This document shows positions 44,358 through 54,455 of a stretch of 64,000 nt of DNA, piece after piece; position 1 is the stretch's first letter; each line of letters opens with the position of its first letter. The stretch covers positions 992,001 to 1,056,000 of the forward strand of contig JAULSN010000005.1 in the NCBI GenBank assembly GCA_033439765.1. The letters run 5' to 3'. Made by a program: the position numbers and the translations under genes. The notes below the pieces were generated by a model. That model made no database searches, was not told the DNA's origin, and was given only the letters and a program-made list of their open reading frames with translations. Source of the stretch: Lasiosphaeria ovina (lineage: Eukaryota; Ascomycota; Sordariomycetes; Sordariales; Lasiosphaeriaceae).

Positions 44358-46858
44358 TCACGCGCCCTGCGTCCACTGCGTCAAATCATACCCCGCGTCG
44401 AGCGCCGGGTTCGCGAACCCCTCCTCCCAGAGCATGAAGTCGGTGCCGTTGCCCATATCGTCGAGGAACGGCTCGTCGGGCAGGCCGGCAGCGTCGGTCA
44501 TGACGAACATGGCCATGTCGTCGGCAGCTGCAGCAGCTGCAGTATAGTCGCCGTGGCCCGCCGGCGCCAGACCGAAGCTGGTAGTGCTGTCGCGCCTGCC
44601 ATGCGCCGACGGCACGCCAAACGATGACGCCGCCGGCGAGGTAAACGCCGCCGGCGTCGCGGGCATCATGGCGGCGGCCTGCGCGGCGACCAGGCTCACG
44701 GTCATGGGCGCCTGGACGGCGGACCACGGGGCGCCGGCCGCGTTGGCAGTGCTGCCGGTAGGCGAGAATCCCGCGACGGGGGACGAGTAGTACAACACCG
44801 GGGTGTGCGGCGAGGAGTCAGCGGCGGGCATGAACACGGAGCGCAGGTGGGCGAGCAGCTCGTAGCGCGTGCCCATGTGGCTGTTGCCGCGCTCGGCCAT
44901 GGCGCGCAGCAGGCCGAGGCCGGCGTTCATGGCGCGCGTGCTGGTGGCGTTGGCCGGCAGCGCGGCGCACGCCAGCACCAGCACGATGGCCGCCGAGAAC
45001 ACGTGCTCGCCGTCCATGTAGCCGTACGTCGCCACCAGGTCGCGCTGCGCCGCCAGCACCATCATGTGGATCGTGTCGTGCGCCGCCGCCACGCACATGT
45101 CGATGACGCGCACCGTCGTCTGCGACAGCCCGTCCTTCCAGTCGGCGCGCTCTTTGGCGGTTGGGTCCGCGCGGATCGCGCGCAGCCGCCGCTGCACGAC
45201 GTGGAACAGGAGGGGCCGCGCCGTCATGTTGATGCACTGGTAGTAGTGCGAGAAGGTGCTGACGCTCTCGCGGCTGACGGCCAGCTTGGCCGGGTCGAAG
45301 CGCAGCTCGTCGGGCAGGTCGCGGTCCCAGCGCGACAGCGCCTGGATGATGCGCTGCACCGACGCCATCAGCCGGCGGCCGGACCGCGGGGTCGCCGCCG
45401 GGCCCTTGCGGTAGATGGCCGTGGTGATGTCGCCCAGGATGCGCGACAGCTGCGTGTAGTGCCGCAGCACCACGGCCGGGCAGTACGCCGGCTCGCTGGG
45501 CTGTTGGGAGGGCAGCTGCACGCCAATGTCGTCGTCCTGGATCGTCGTCGGGTTGCCCGACTTGACCGACAGGATCCGGTCGAGGCTGTAGATGCTCCAC
45601 CACACGCGGCGGCGGTGCTCGCGCGCGGCCGCGTCGAGGGTCGTGCCGTCTGCGTCGTCGGATGATGATGAGGTGCTGCTGCTGACCTCTTGGTGCAGGC
45701 CCAGCGAGATGGCCATGCGCAAGGCCATGCCGATGTAGAGAAACGCAGCGTCGCGGCGGTTCATGTTCTGCATGAAGTAGCCGACGAGGGCCAGCGTCTC
45801 GACGCACAGGATGGAGCCCTCCTCGTGGGCGTCGGGCAGCAGCTGCAGGGCGTGGGTGAAGTACTCGAAGCCGGGCGGGCCCTTGAAGTCGATCCACTGG
45901 TTGACCGAGTACAGCTGGCCAAAGGCCAGAGTGGCGAGCACCTTGGCGTAGGCGAGGCAGGCGTCCTTGTCGGCCGGGTCCGGCTGCCCGCGGTAGGCGG
46001 CCAGGAGCTCGAGGTCGAAGGCGGCCGGGTCGTTGAAGGCGAAGATGGTGCCGATGTACGTGTACTGGGCGGCGAACAGGCGGCGCGCAATGTCGAAGGG
46101 GGGCAGGCGCACGTGGTTTCTGACGGAAAGGCGGCGCGACGGGAGGGCGCCGGGGTCGTAGAAGTTGGGGTTGAGGTCGAGGCTGCTGTCGTCGCCGGGC
46201 ACGCCCGACAGCTCTCTCACGTTGCGCAGGAAGTAGTCGGACGAGCCGGGGCCCTTGAAGCTGGTCGAGGGCTTGTCGATGCTCAGCTGGGTGAAGGGGC
46301 CGAGGAGAATGTGGTCGTCCTCCGCCTCGAGCTCTTCGTCGTTGTCATCGGCCATGCTGCGGCCTCGGATGGGCACGGCGTGTGCGGTGCCGCGTGTTCT
46401 GCCCACATCTGGTGTTGTTAGGTCGTCAGAGGTGAAAAGGGATACAGGGGAAACGAACCCTCGTATGCCTTGACCTTTGCTTCCAGTGCTCTCAGATATC
46501 TGGGCAGATACAAGAGCTCTGGTTAGTTCCAGTTGACATGACATGATTACTCAAAACGAGCTGGCAACGCACGACTCGTTGACGGCAATCTTGCGGGCCT
46601 CTTCGTAGATGCACTCAAAGGCGCCATCGCGGCACCTCGAGCACTTGGGCTTCTCCTTGGAGCAGTAAGACCGCCGGTTGCGGCAGCGCAGACACCTGGT
46701 CTGACGTCAGCTTAAAGGTCTTCTAGTTGCTCACATCAAGTTCAGAGTAACAGAACTGGACTTTATCAGTGAAGTGGAACAAAAACCCACGCAACAGGTC
46801 TCGCAGCGGCCTGCTCGGGCGAGGACGGAGGCGAGGCCGAGATGCTTTGGGTAGCCAT
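44358..46858 (-). CDS. Zn2Cys6 fungal transcription factor
   Basis: Minus strand, four exons: 46858-46791, 46695-46573, 46499-46459, 46408-44358, in frame to 760 residues. The zinc cluster at residues 24-51 has the exact C-x2-C-x6-C-x6-C-x2-C-x6-C spacing (CLRCRNRRSYC, KPKCSRCRDGAFEC). A short coiled-coil linker (YLRALEAKVKAYEG) and an acidic stretch follow. The middle-homology Fungal_trans domain spans about 140-430 (FDIARRLFAAQYTYIG; RRRVWWSIYSLDRIL). The tail is rich in alanine and acidic residues. It should bind CGG-type sites as a dimer in the nucleus. It is transcribed away from a Dal5-type transporter, its likely target. The first exon's donor (GTGGGT) was chosen because it restores the finger. 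Confidence 0.88.
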
Positions 46859-48122
46859 GAACAGGTTTCATCCAGATTAATTCTGCTAGTAAGCGGGTAG
46901 GATAGACTGCAAACAAGAAGACGGAATGTCGGACAAAAGCGGGGTGACAATCGACAGGTGAACCCGAATGAGAATCTGGAGAACTCTAGCTTAAGCACTT
47001 GAGACCGACGAAGGAGGTGAGATGGCACGGAATCCACATTTAGCGGTTAATGATTTGAAGAGGATCCCTCGGGTTAAACACTACTAGAACTCCTTCGTAA
47101 TTAGCTGCTGGTTGTAGTGGGGACGGGCATCGTTCTCGTCGCTCAGCCTCATCCATGCATCCATGTTTGCGCCCGTCAATCGAGACGCCGCTAAGGTAGG
47201 CACCCGACCTGCCCAGATAGCCCAGAGTAATAATAAGCCACTGCCGGTGCGCTGTGCTGGTGCCGTCGCGCGTCGTGCTTGCTGCTGCAGGTATACGGCC
47301 AGTATGCGGGGAGACAGCGCCGTCACAGCGATCGCAGCGCCCCAACCCCGAGCCCTCGCGTGTTCGGCCCGTGGACAGTGGAAGTGGGCTAGCCGTTACA
47401 GGACTAGTGTCAGTAGCCAACCCTGATGGAAGCCCGCTTGTCGCAGTGCTTTCCACGCGCGGCTGTGTTCCATCGCACCTGCTGTGCTGCGCACCTCTTC
47501 TGCTAATAGCCCGATCACTCCGTTCCATCACTGAAATGGACGCAAGGCTCTCCGGGACAGCAGATGTGGCAGCCTGCCCAACCCAAGGCGAAGCCCCGCA
47601 TGTATTGGTCGCAAACCGAAAGCCCCGGGCCGCTGCAACGTCGACGTTGATGCCATGCCGCCTGGGCGATAAACGATAACGGGCACTAATTAATTAGTGC
47701 GTCGGTGGACGACCCCGATCACAAACCCACACTATAGACACCTCATCTTCACCCGGCTCGCCGCTATTCCCGTCTGGGCCTCGTGATCGGCTGCTATGAT
47801 GCACTGCCTGCAGCAACACAGCAGCTCGCCGGCACCCCGCCATGGCACGCTGGTCGCCAATGATCGGCGTCCTCTGCACTGTTTCTGGCCTTTGACGCTG
47901 CACCTGCTTATCTCGCCGCCATGAGGTCAACCGTGTCGTTCTCCCTCGCAGAATGACAAAATGGCGATAAAAGCGTCCACCGTCCCCTGTCTACCCCCCA
48001 GTGTCCCAGGTCACCAAATTCAGCATCCCTCCCCAGCAGGGTCAACCGCGGAGTGAATCTATTCACATCTCAGCGCTGAGTAGACTGAGCCTGATTCCTT
48101 GCAGCCAGCAAAACCAGCAAGC
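46859..48122. promoter_or_regulatory. Shared divergent promoter of the Zn2Cys6 regulator and the transporter
   Basis: About 1.26 kb between the two start codons. Landmarks are an AATTAATTAG box at 47688-47697, a GCGATAAAAGCG box near 47962 on the transporter side, and GATA words. Open frames here have no family support. The divergent layout suggests the regulator acts on this region. Confidence 0.5.
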
Positions 48123-49665
48123 ATGCCTTCCGTTGCCTCTTTCAAAGAGCGTCCCCCGGCCCTGGCCGAAAAGGCCGGCCGCTCGTCCGGGTCCGACGCC
48201 GACATCGACGCCGAGTCCTTTGCGGCGCTGGCCGTCGAGGTGCTGGACCCCGCCGAAGAGCGCAAGCTCCTCCTCAAACTCGACTCGGTGTTTGTACCCA
48301 TCATCATGATCGTCTACCTGTCCTGCTTCCTCGACCGCAGCAACATCGGCAACGTCAAGGTGGCCGGCATGCCCGCCGACATTGGCGCCTCGCCCGCCGA
48401 GTTCTCCACGGCCGTGTCCATCTTCTACGCCACCTACGTCGCCTTCGAGGCCCCGTGGGCCATCCTGCTCAAGAAGCTGACCCCGCGCTTCCTGCTGACC
48501 GCCCTGTGCGTCGTCTGGTCCCTGACCACCGTCTTCTCGGGATTTATTACCTCTGTCGGCGGCCTGTACGCCGCCCGCCTGGTCCTGGGCGCCTGCGAGG
48601 GCGGCCTGTTCCCCGGCCTGAACCTGTACCTGACCATGGTCTACAAGCGCGACGAGCAGGGCAAGCGCGTGTCATACCTGTTCGTGTGCACGGCGCTGTC
48701 GGGCGCGTTCGGCGGCCTGCTGGCCTACGTCATCCTCAAGATGGACCACGTCGGCGGCTACGCCGGCTGGCGCTGGGTGTATATTATCGAGGGCATTTTC
48801 AGTGTTCTTATTGCGGCCGTTATCTGGTTCTGCCTCCCCAACGACCCTACCAATGCCTACTTCCTCAACGACAAGGAGAAGCACATGATGCGCGTCCGCG
48901 CGGCCCAGCGCGCCCAGTACATGGGCAGCGACGAGTTTAGCTGGGAGGAGGTCAGGATCACGTTGAAGGACCCAAAGATGTGGATCAGGTAAGTGCTCGC
49001 TGTGGCAGCTTGGGGATTACCGGGATGCGATGCTTACAGCACACAGCGGCGCCATCCAGTTCTGCCAAGACATTCTGCTCTACGGCTTCAGCACGTTCCT
49101 GCCGTCCATCATCACCAGCATGGGCTACGGCAGCCTCGAGGCTCAGTACCTGACCATCCCGGTGTACATCGTCGGCGGGCTGTCCTTCATGGGCCTCGCG
49201 TACGTGTCGGACCGACTGTGCGTGCGCGGGCCGTTCATCCTGCTGGCCAACGCGTTCGGCATCGCGGGCTACGTGCTGATCCTGTGCCCGACGGCCAACG
49301 GCGTCAAGTATTTCGGGACCTTCCTGTGCGCCGTCGCCGTGTACAACGGCCCCGGGCTCAACCTGACGTGGCTCAATGTCAATGTGGCCCCGCACTACCG
49401 CCGCGCTGCTGCTATTGGCTTTCAGCAGACCCTCGGCAACACGGCCGGCATCGTCGCCGGCCAGATCTACCGCCAGGCCCCCTACGTGCTAGGCAACGGG
49501 TTTTCGGTCGGCGCGATTGGCCTGGCGCAGTTTCTGATCGTGGCCAAGTGGGCGTACGTCCGCCGCAGGAACGACGAGAAGCGCAGGATCCAGACCGGCG
49601 AGATTTCCGACGAGCGGTCCGTCAAGACGGGCGACCGCGAGCTCGATTTCAAGTACCATTTGTAA
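48123..49665 (+). CDS. Major facilitator transporter, anion:cation symporter (Dal5/allantoate permease-like)
   Basis: Two exons, 48123-48988 and 49047-49665, 494 residues. The GTAAGT/CACACAG intron restores KMWISGAIQFCQ. Twelve hydrophobic segments are visible, starting with PIIMIVYLSCFLDRSNIGNVKVAG, the family hallmark (LDRSNIGN). ARLVLGACEGGLFPGLNLYL and GWRWVYIIEGIF are further signatures. The tail is short and charged. Relatives import allantoate, nicotinate, pantothenate, biotin or tartrate with protons at the plasma membrane; the substrate cannot be told from sequence. The neighbouring Zn2Cys6 gene on the other strand suggests an inducible uptake unit. Confidence 0.9.
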
Positions 49666-50254
49666 TTATCAGTGACTTCGTGTAGCGTGTTCTTTTGGGC
49701 CCTTGACACTTGACAGGAGATAATGTTGATGAATAGACTAGTTATACCTATGTTAATGCTGTACCCGTGCATGCGCCCACCCAGATGAGCAGCCAAACTT
49801 GCCATGCCAAGTACCTTACCCAATTAAATGCTTTTGCACATCGCTATGAGCTAACTCCATAACCGCTTTTCGCCCTCTAAGGAGGGACCTGACCCCACAC
49901 ATAACTCCCTTTTATCCGCAGACATTATGAGCGTTGGCGGCTCTTTCTCTAGAGCAGGACTTGGGAGTATTAAAGTCGAAAAAATCAAAAGGTAAAGATG
50001 TTGTTGTTGGTGTAATTGGTGTAGTGAACTGTGAACCGTGCCTCGCGAGGCTCTGGACTTTCCCCTCTAAACGGCGACTGTAGTGTTAGACCTAGGCACT
50101 GACTGGGCACCTAGACTGGAGAAAGGGTGTGGATGAGTCCCGACCAGGCAAACTTGAAGACGTAGCTGGTGTGAATGACGGGCTCCCATCTGGCGGGCGC
50201 ATTAATCAGAGAAGATGCGACACAATCTCTCGTCTCGATTTGGCCGCAAAATCC
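49666..50254. other. Convergent 3' intergenic region
   Basis: About 590 bases between the transporter stop (plus) and the G-alpha stop (minus). No gene or repeat is seen. Confidence 0.5.
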
Positions 50255-51880
50255 TCACGCAGCACGAGACTGGGACTGGGCGTGACGAAACGGCACGACC
50301 CTCTCCCGCACCTTCGCCTCAACCAGGTCCCACAGCCGCGCCGCCTGCAGCACATCATTCGCGTCGGCAAACGTAACAACAACATTGTCAGCCGTCTCCG
50401 GGGCGGCGCGCAGGAACTTGTCGGCAAACACCGCCGCCACGTTGGCCTCGGTCTGGCTCTTGTCCGCCCATGTGTCAGGGAGCGTTTGTTGTCTTGTCGT
50501 GGTGAACACTTTGACGCCGGCCGCCAGTTTGCGCCGCAGGCAGTCGGATTTGGTGAAGTTGAGGATGATGAGTGTGTCCGCGAACCATTTCGAGTTGGCG
50601 ATGCTGGCGAAGAGCTTGAGGGCTTCGTCGAGCTGGCTCTGTATTTTGGGGGAGCATGGTTAGTGGTAGTCCGTGTTGTGGTAGTGACACGTGGGTGCTT
50701 GGTCTTACCGCCTCGGCGTCCTCGTCGACGCGCTCGTTGAACGAGCCCAGCGGAGCGTGGAACACGACGACGTCGACGCCGTCGAACGCGCGGATCCACT
50801 TCTTGCGCTCGGCGCGCGCGCCGCCCAGGTCGAACACGCGGTACCGCAGCTCGCCGCCGACGTCGACGGCCGTCTCCACGATACCCGTCGTCTTGAGCCG
50901 CGTGTTGAGCACGTCCTGGCTGCTGGGCGCGTACTTGTCGTCGAATAGCCGCTCTAGTATGTCCATGAAGCTGTGAGATGGGGTGAGTGGGTGAGATACG
51001 GTGTGACGATTAGGGGCTGAACGTACTAGAAGGCGTCGACCGACGTGTCCGTCAGGCTGTATGTCTGCATGGCACTGCGCCAGCTCTCGCTATCGCGCAG
51101 GTTACGCAGCGGGGCCAGCGCCTCGGCCGGCAGCTCGACGAGCTCCCACCAGCGGTAGATGCGGTCCTTGAGGTCGGACAGCTCGCGGAGAGAGCGCTGT
51201 TGTGCACAGGCGGTTAGCAGTGCTAGACACTAGACAGCGTGGAACGCAAGCATGAGTAGACCCACCTTGACCACGCGGGAGAATAGCCAGCCACGCGTCT
51301 TGCCCTCCTGGTACACGGCCTGGATGTGGCCGAGCAGGTTTTCCAGAATCGTCGCCCTCCAGCCGGGCTTGTGCCGCTGGAACTCGTCTTTGGTGTAGAG
51401 GAGGCGCATCTGGTTGTAGAGCGTCGACTTGCCCGAGTTGGACGGCCCTGGTGCGAGTTTGGTTAGTTCGCATGTTTCACCCGGCATGACTCAGTGCCGC
51501 CTGGGCTTGATATTACTACCTAACAGCAGGATTTTGATCGTCTCCCTGTCTTTCGGAGCAGCCACCGCTTGCATGTCCGTTTGCTCCGAGCTCCCGAGAC
51601 ACGGCAGCATCAGACCACGAAGCGACGTCCCGAGGCTCCTTCGCCAGTGCCGACGGCGACCGTCATGCCCCTTGGAGCCCAAGAGCTCGATGTCGGGCGC
51701 GACGAGGGTGGATGTGGTAGAGAGATTGCCCGCGAAGCTGGTTCTCTGCGGGCTCGGGCCGCGAAGGGCGGTGAGTGTAGCCGGATCCCGGTCAAAATCC
51801 TTTTCCTTTCCCGTGCGAGATTTCTCAGCAGCAGCAGCAGCAGCCACCCCGGCGCTCCTGAAAGATCGCGGGTCGGCCAT
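50255..51880 (-). CDS. Divergent heterotrimeric G-protein alpha subunit
   Basis: Minus strand, five exons: 51880-51520, 51447-51266, 51196-51027, 50970-50709, 50638-50255, in frame to 452 residues. The G-alpha order is clear: P-loop ILLLGPSNSGKSTLYNQMRLL (near 120), helical domain, YFMDILERLFDDKYAPSSQD, switch I RLKTTGI (near 262), switch II DLGGARAERKKWIRAF (near 289), LDEALKLFASIANSKWF, and a TKSD motif (near 352). Departures: the catalytic glutamine of DVGGQ is alanine, GESGKST is NSGKST, NKxD is TKxD, and TCAT is TFAD. A 100-residue disordered head replaces the myristoylated MGxxxS start. GTP hydrolysis and membrane attachment are therefore likely altered. Confidence 0.87.
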
Positions 51881-52416
51881 TGTAGCCCAAACACCGGTGC
51901 TGCTCGTAGATGCTAGAGGCTGTTGAACTGAACCTGGGCTTGTAGAGAACGACGGAGTCTGCCTTGGCGTGCGGGGTTTAAAACTGTGACGTGAAGAGGT
52001 GAGACTAAGCCTCCTTTTTTCATGTGCATCGTGATTGGCGTGGTCAGCAATGTAGGCTGCTAACACGCCCCTTGCACAATGTGCCGGCGGTTGGCATTGT
52101 GCAAGTGAATGGCGTCTTTGAGACAATAAGACACTTCTTTAGGCATCCGCCTTTACGGCTCTGCTTTGATTCCATCCCAGAATAATTGCGCCCCATAGTC
52201 TGCAATAATGCCGACGAGACCAAGATAAGGTAGTACATGCGCAAACGTGGCAGGTAATTAGGCTGCCCAAGTACCTTTCTATTACAGTCTCACAACAGAG
52301 CTGACCGTGGGATGAATTGTCCGATTGTCACGCCGTCACAGAAACAATAAGAGTCAATCTAGCACCGGTGATCAAAAGCTTAAACGCCAGGTCAAAAGGC
52401 TTAACCACACCCCCTG
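51881..52416. other. Upstream of the G-alpha gene, no gene seen
   Basis: About 540 bases between the G-alpha start and the stop of the ankyrin gene, both on the minus strand. An inverted word (TTGCACAATGTGCCGGCGGTTGGCATTGTGCAAG) near 52073-52105 could form a hairpin. Confidence 0.45.
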
Positions 52417-53298
52417 CTACTTCTTTGACCCGACTCTTCCCCGCCTCTTGACAACTCCAATTGAGGGTTCATTGTCGCGTGTCTTTTTAGCCACGCCCAA
52501 CTTCTTCCCTTGTTGTACTTTTTTCACGGGCGCTTTTTTCACTTGCTCTTTCTCTACTTCATTCTCTTCCTCGTCGCTTACAACATTAATCTCCTCCATT
52601 TTCTTCACCTGCCTCTTCACAGCTGCCCTCTTCTTCTTCTTCTTCAGCGGCCCCGTCTTTGCCCCTTTCAAAATCTCCACAATGTCCGCATGGCCATTCC
52701 TTGCCGCGAAATCGCCCGGGGTGCGCGACAACGTGTCTAGGATGTCGGGGGTGGCCCCGAATTCCAGCAGCACCTCAACCATAGCGCGGTCTCCGCAATC
52801 AGCGGCCAGATGCAGCGGCGCCAGGTGCGCTTCGTTGGGTTCCCAGCGGGCCCAGTGCTGGAATTTAGGGATGGTGCAGTCGGGGTCGGCGCCGTTGCGC
52901 TCGAGCAGCATGCGCGCGATGGCGAGGCGGTCCCCGTTAGCCTTGGGCCAGCGCACAAGCGGGAGTAATAGGTCGGCCGACTCCCAGGGCGTGAGCGCGT
53001 ATTTGCCTTGCTTTGGGCCCTGGGAGAGCTTGCGCAGCGGGAAGACGGCCAGAAACTGGGACGCTTGCTCGGCCGTGCATGGCGACGGGAGCGGGAGGCC
53101 CCCGGTCTTGACGAAGCGCTCGATGGATTCGGCGCCCGTCTCGCCTGACAGGTAGGCCCCAAAAACGGCGGCATCGATGGTGATGTCGCTGGCTTGGAGC
53201 TTCGCCAAGAACTCGTCGGTTGTCGTCGACTTGACCCGCACGTTGATGCCTCGCGTTTCCAGGAACTTGACGACGCGCGCAGCTCGTGGCGGTGCCAT
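52417..53298 (-). CDS. Ankyrin-repeat protein with basic, probably nuclear tail
   Basis: Minus strand, a single exon of 293 residues from the ATG at 53298; an in-frame ATG at 53337 would add 13. The head is unassigned (RVVKFLETRGINVRV; FGAYLSGETGAESIERF). Two or three ankyrin units lie at about 140-225 (APLHLAADCGDRAMVEVLLEFGA; then RTPGDFAARNGHADIVEIL). The tail alternates lysine-rich and acidic blocks (LKKKKKRAAVKRQVKK; DEEENEVEKEQVKK; VVKRRGRVGSKK), fitting nuclear localisation or chromatin contact. No catalytic motif is visible. It belongs to the general fungal ankyrin proteins; role unknown. Confidence 0.7.
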   Translation of the reverse strand: MAPPRAARVVKFLETRGINVRVKSTTTDEFLAKLQASDITIDAAVFGAYLSGETGAESIERFVKTGGLPLPSPCTAEQASQFLAVFPLRKLSQGPKQGKYALTPWESADLLLPLVRWPKANGDRLAIARMLLERNGADPDCTIPKFQHWARWEPNEAHLAPLHLAADCGDRAMVEVLLEFGATPDILDTLSRTPGDFAARNGHADIVEILKGAKTGPLKKKKKRAAVKRQVKKMEEINVVSDEEENEVEKEQVKKAPVKKVQQGKKLGVAKKTRDNEPSIGVVKRRGRVGSKK

Positions 53299-54455
53299 AC
53301 TCTCCGCTGTTTGATGATGACGCGTGCCTAATTGCATCAAGAAAGACAGGACAAAGTAAGAAAGCCAGGGCCAGAGATCTGGTTTTTAGTGAGAGGTCAA
53401 TGTTTGCTTTGTACTAGTTCAATCAATGGTCACGTTGGGCCTGCGAATATATGCGCCCAGTAATTCCGTTGGTTGCCTGTTGCGCTGTTTCGGCTCGTCG
53501 CCTACCAACGGAAGCGGCGCTACTGCAGTAGTGCGGCGCAATGCTACCTAAAAACTACAAAATCTGGCGAGGTTGACTGATAGGCAATCTCGTTACTTGC
53601 CAGCCTTTGGCCAGAATTATTTATCTGCTGCACGAGATCGTAGCTTGGACGGATGTCTACCCACGTACGTCTAGAACTAATAGACACTAATTAGACTGAA
53701 GTCAACCGTTGGCAGGGAGTCATGGGAGGTTAGGTATGCAACACTGTGTCTTCCTAAATCCACTTCTTAATTAAATTAATCAGCGTAAATTTGAAACTTC
53801 CACTTTGTAGGTGAATTGTAACCGAATTATTTTGAAAGCGTCTTATCGAAGGTAGCTTTCAAACTGCGTGTAGTGTAAGCCGTAATTACCTGGCCAGCTA
53901 CCCTCTAAGATGCCTGGCAATGGAGGTCCTGATATTTGTAAAAAAAAATGTTCGAGGCTAACAAAGGAGAGCCCAGGTTGTCAAGAGTATTGAAACACCA
54001 GTCGCCTAATTATCTGCGTAGATAGTAAAGTGTAGAGAAGCTTCATGATTCCTTGTAAGGGAATAGGAGTGAATGTGCAGTCTGAGAGTAACGATTCCTT
54101 TCTTCAAAAGAATTCTATTCGACCTATCCCCTCCCGTCCTTGCAACCTCTTTTTGAGGTTTCGTCTCTGGAAGCGAAACCCGTTCGTCCTGCTTTTTCTA
54201 GAAATATCTTTTTCAACTGCCCTCTCGTCCCAAAGTCCAGGTCCATCTTTAAAGCCAAAGCCGACGGCACCTTCGCTAATTATCTCTAACCAAACCCCGC
54301 ACTACACTTCCACACACACCCTTTTGGATCTACCACCGGAAATAGCGCAGACATCCTGCTTTAGTTGCCTCTCGTTCTAGATAGTCTCACAGCAACTCGC
54401 GCCAGGTCTCCCGGGACTCACTAACTCGCCAGTGTCGGTCTCAACACACATCGAC
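53299..54455. other. Intergenic, no effector exon for the NACHT gene
   Basis: About 1.16 kb, AT-richer between 53650 and 54000. I searched it for an N-terminal effector exon of the NACHT gene and saw none: the open frame 54045-54380 shows no family text. A pyrimidine-rich leader runs up to 54455. Confidence 0.5.

Noticed and set aside
44805..46421. Long plus-strand open frames rich in Arg, Val and Ala.
   Set aside because: They lie opposite the Zn2Cys6 gene, and their composition follows from codon bias on the other strand.
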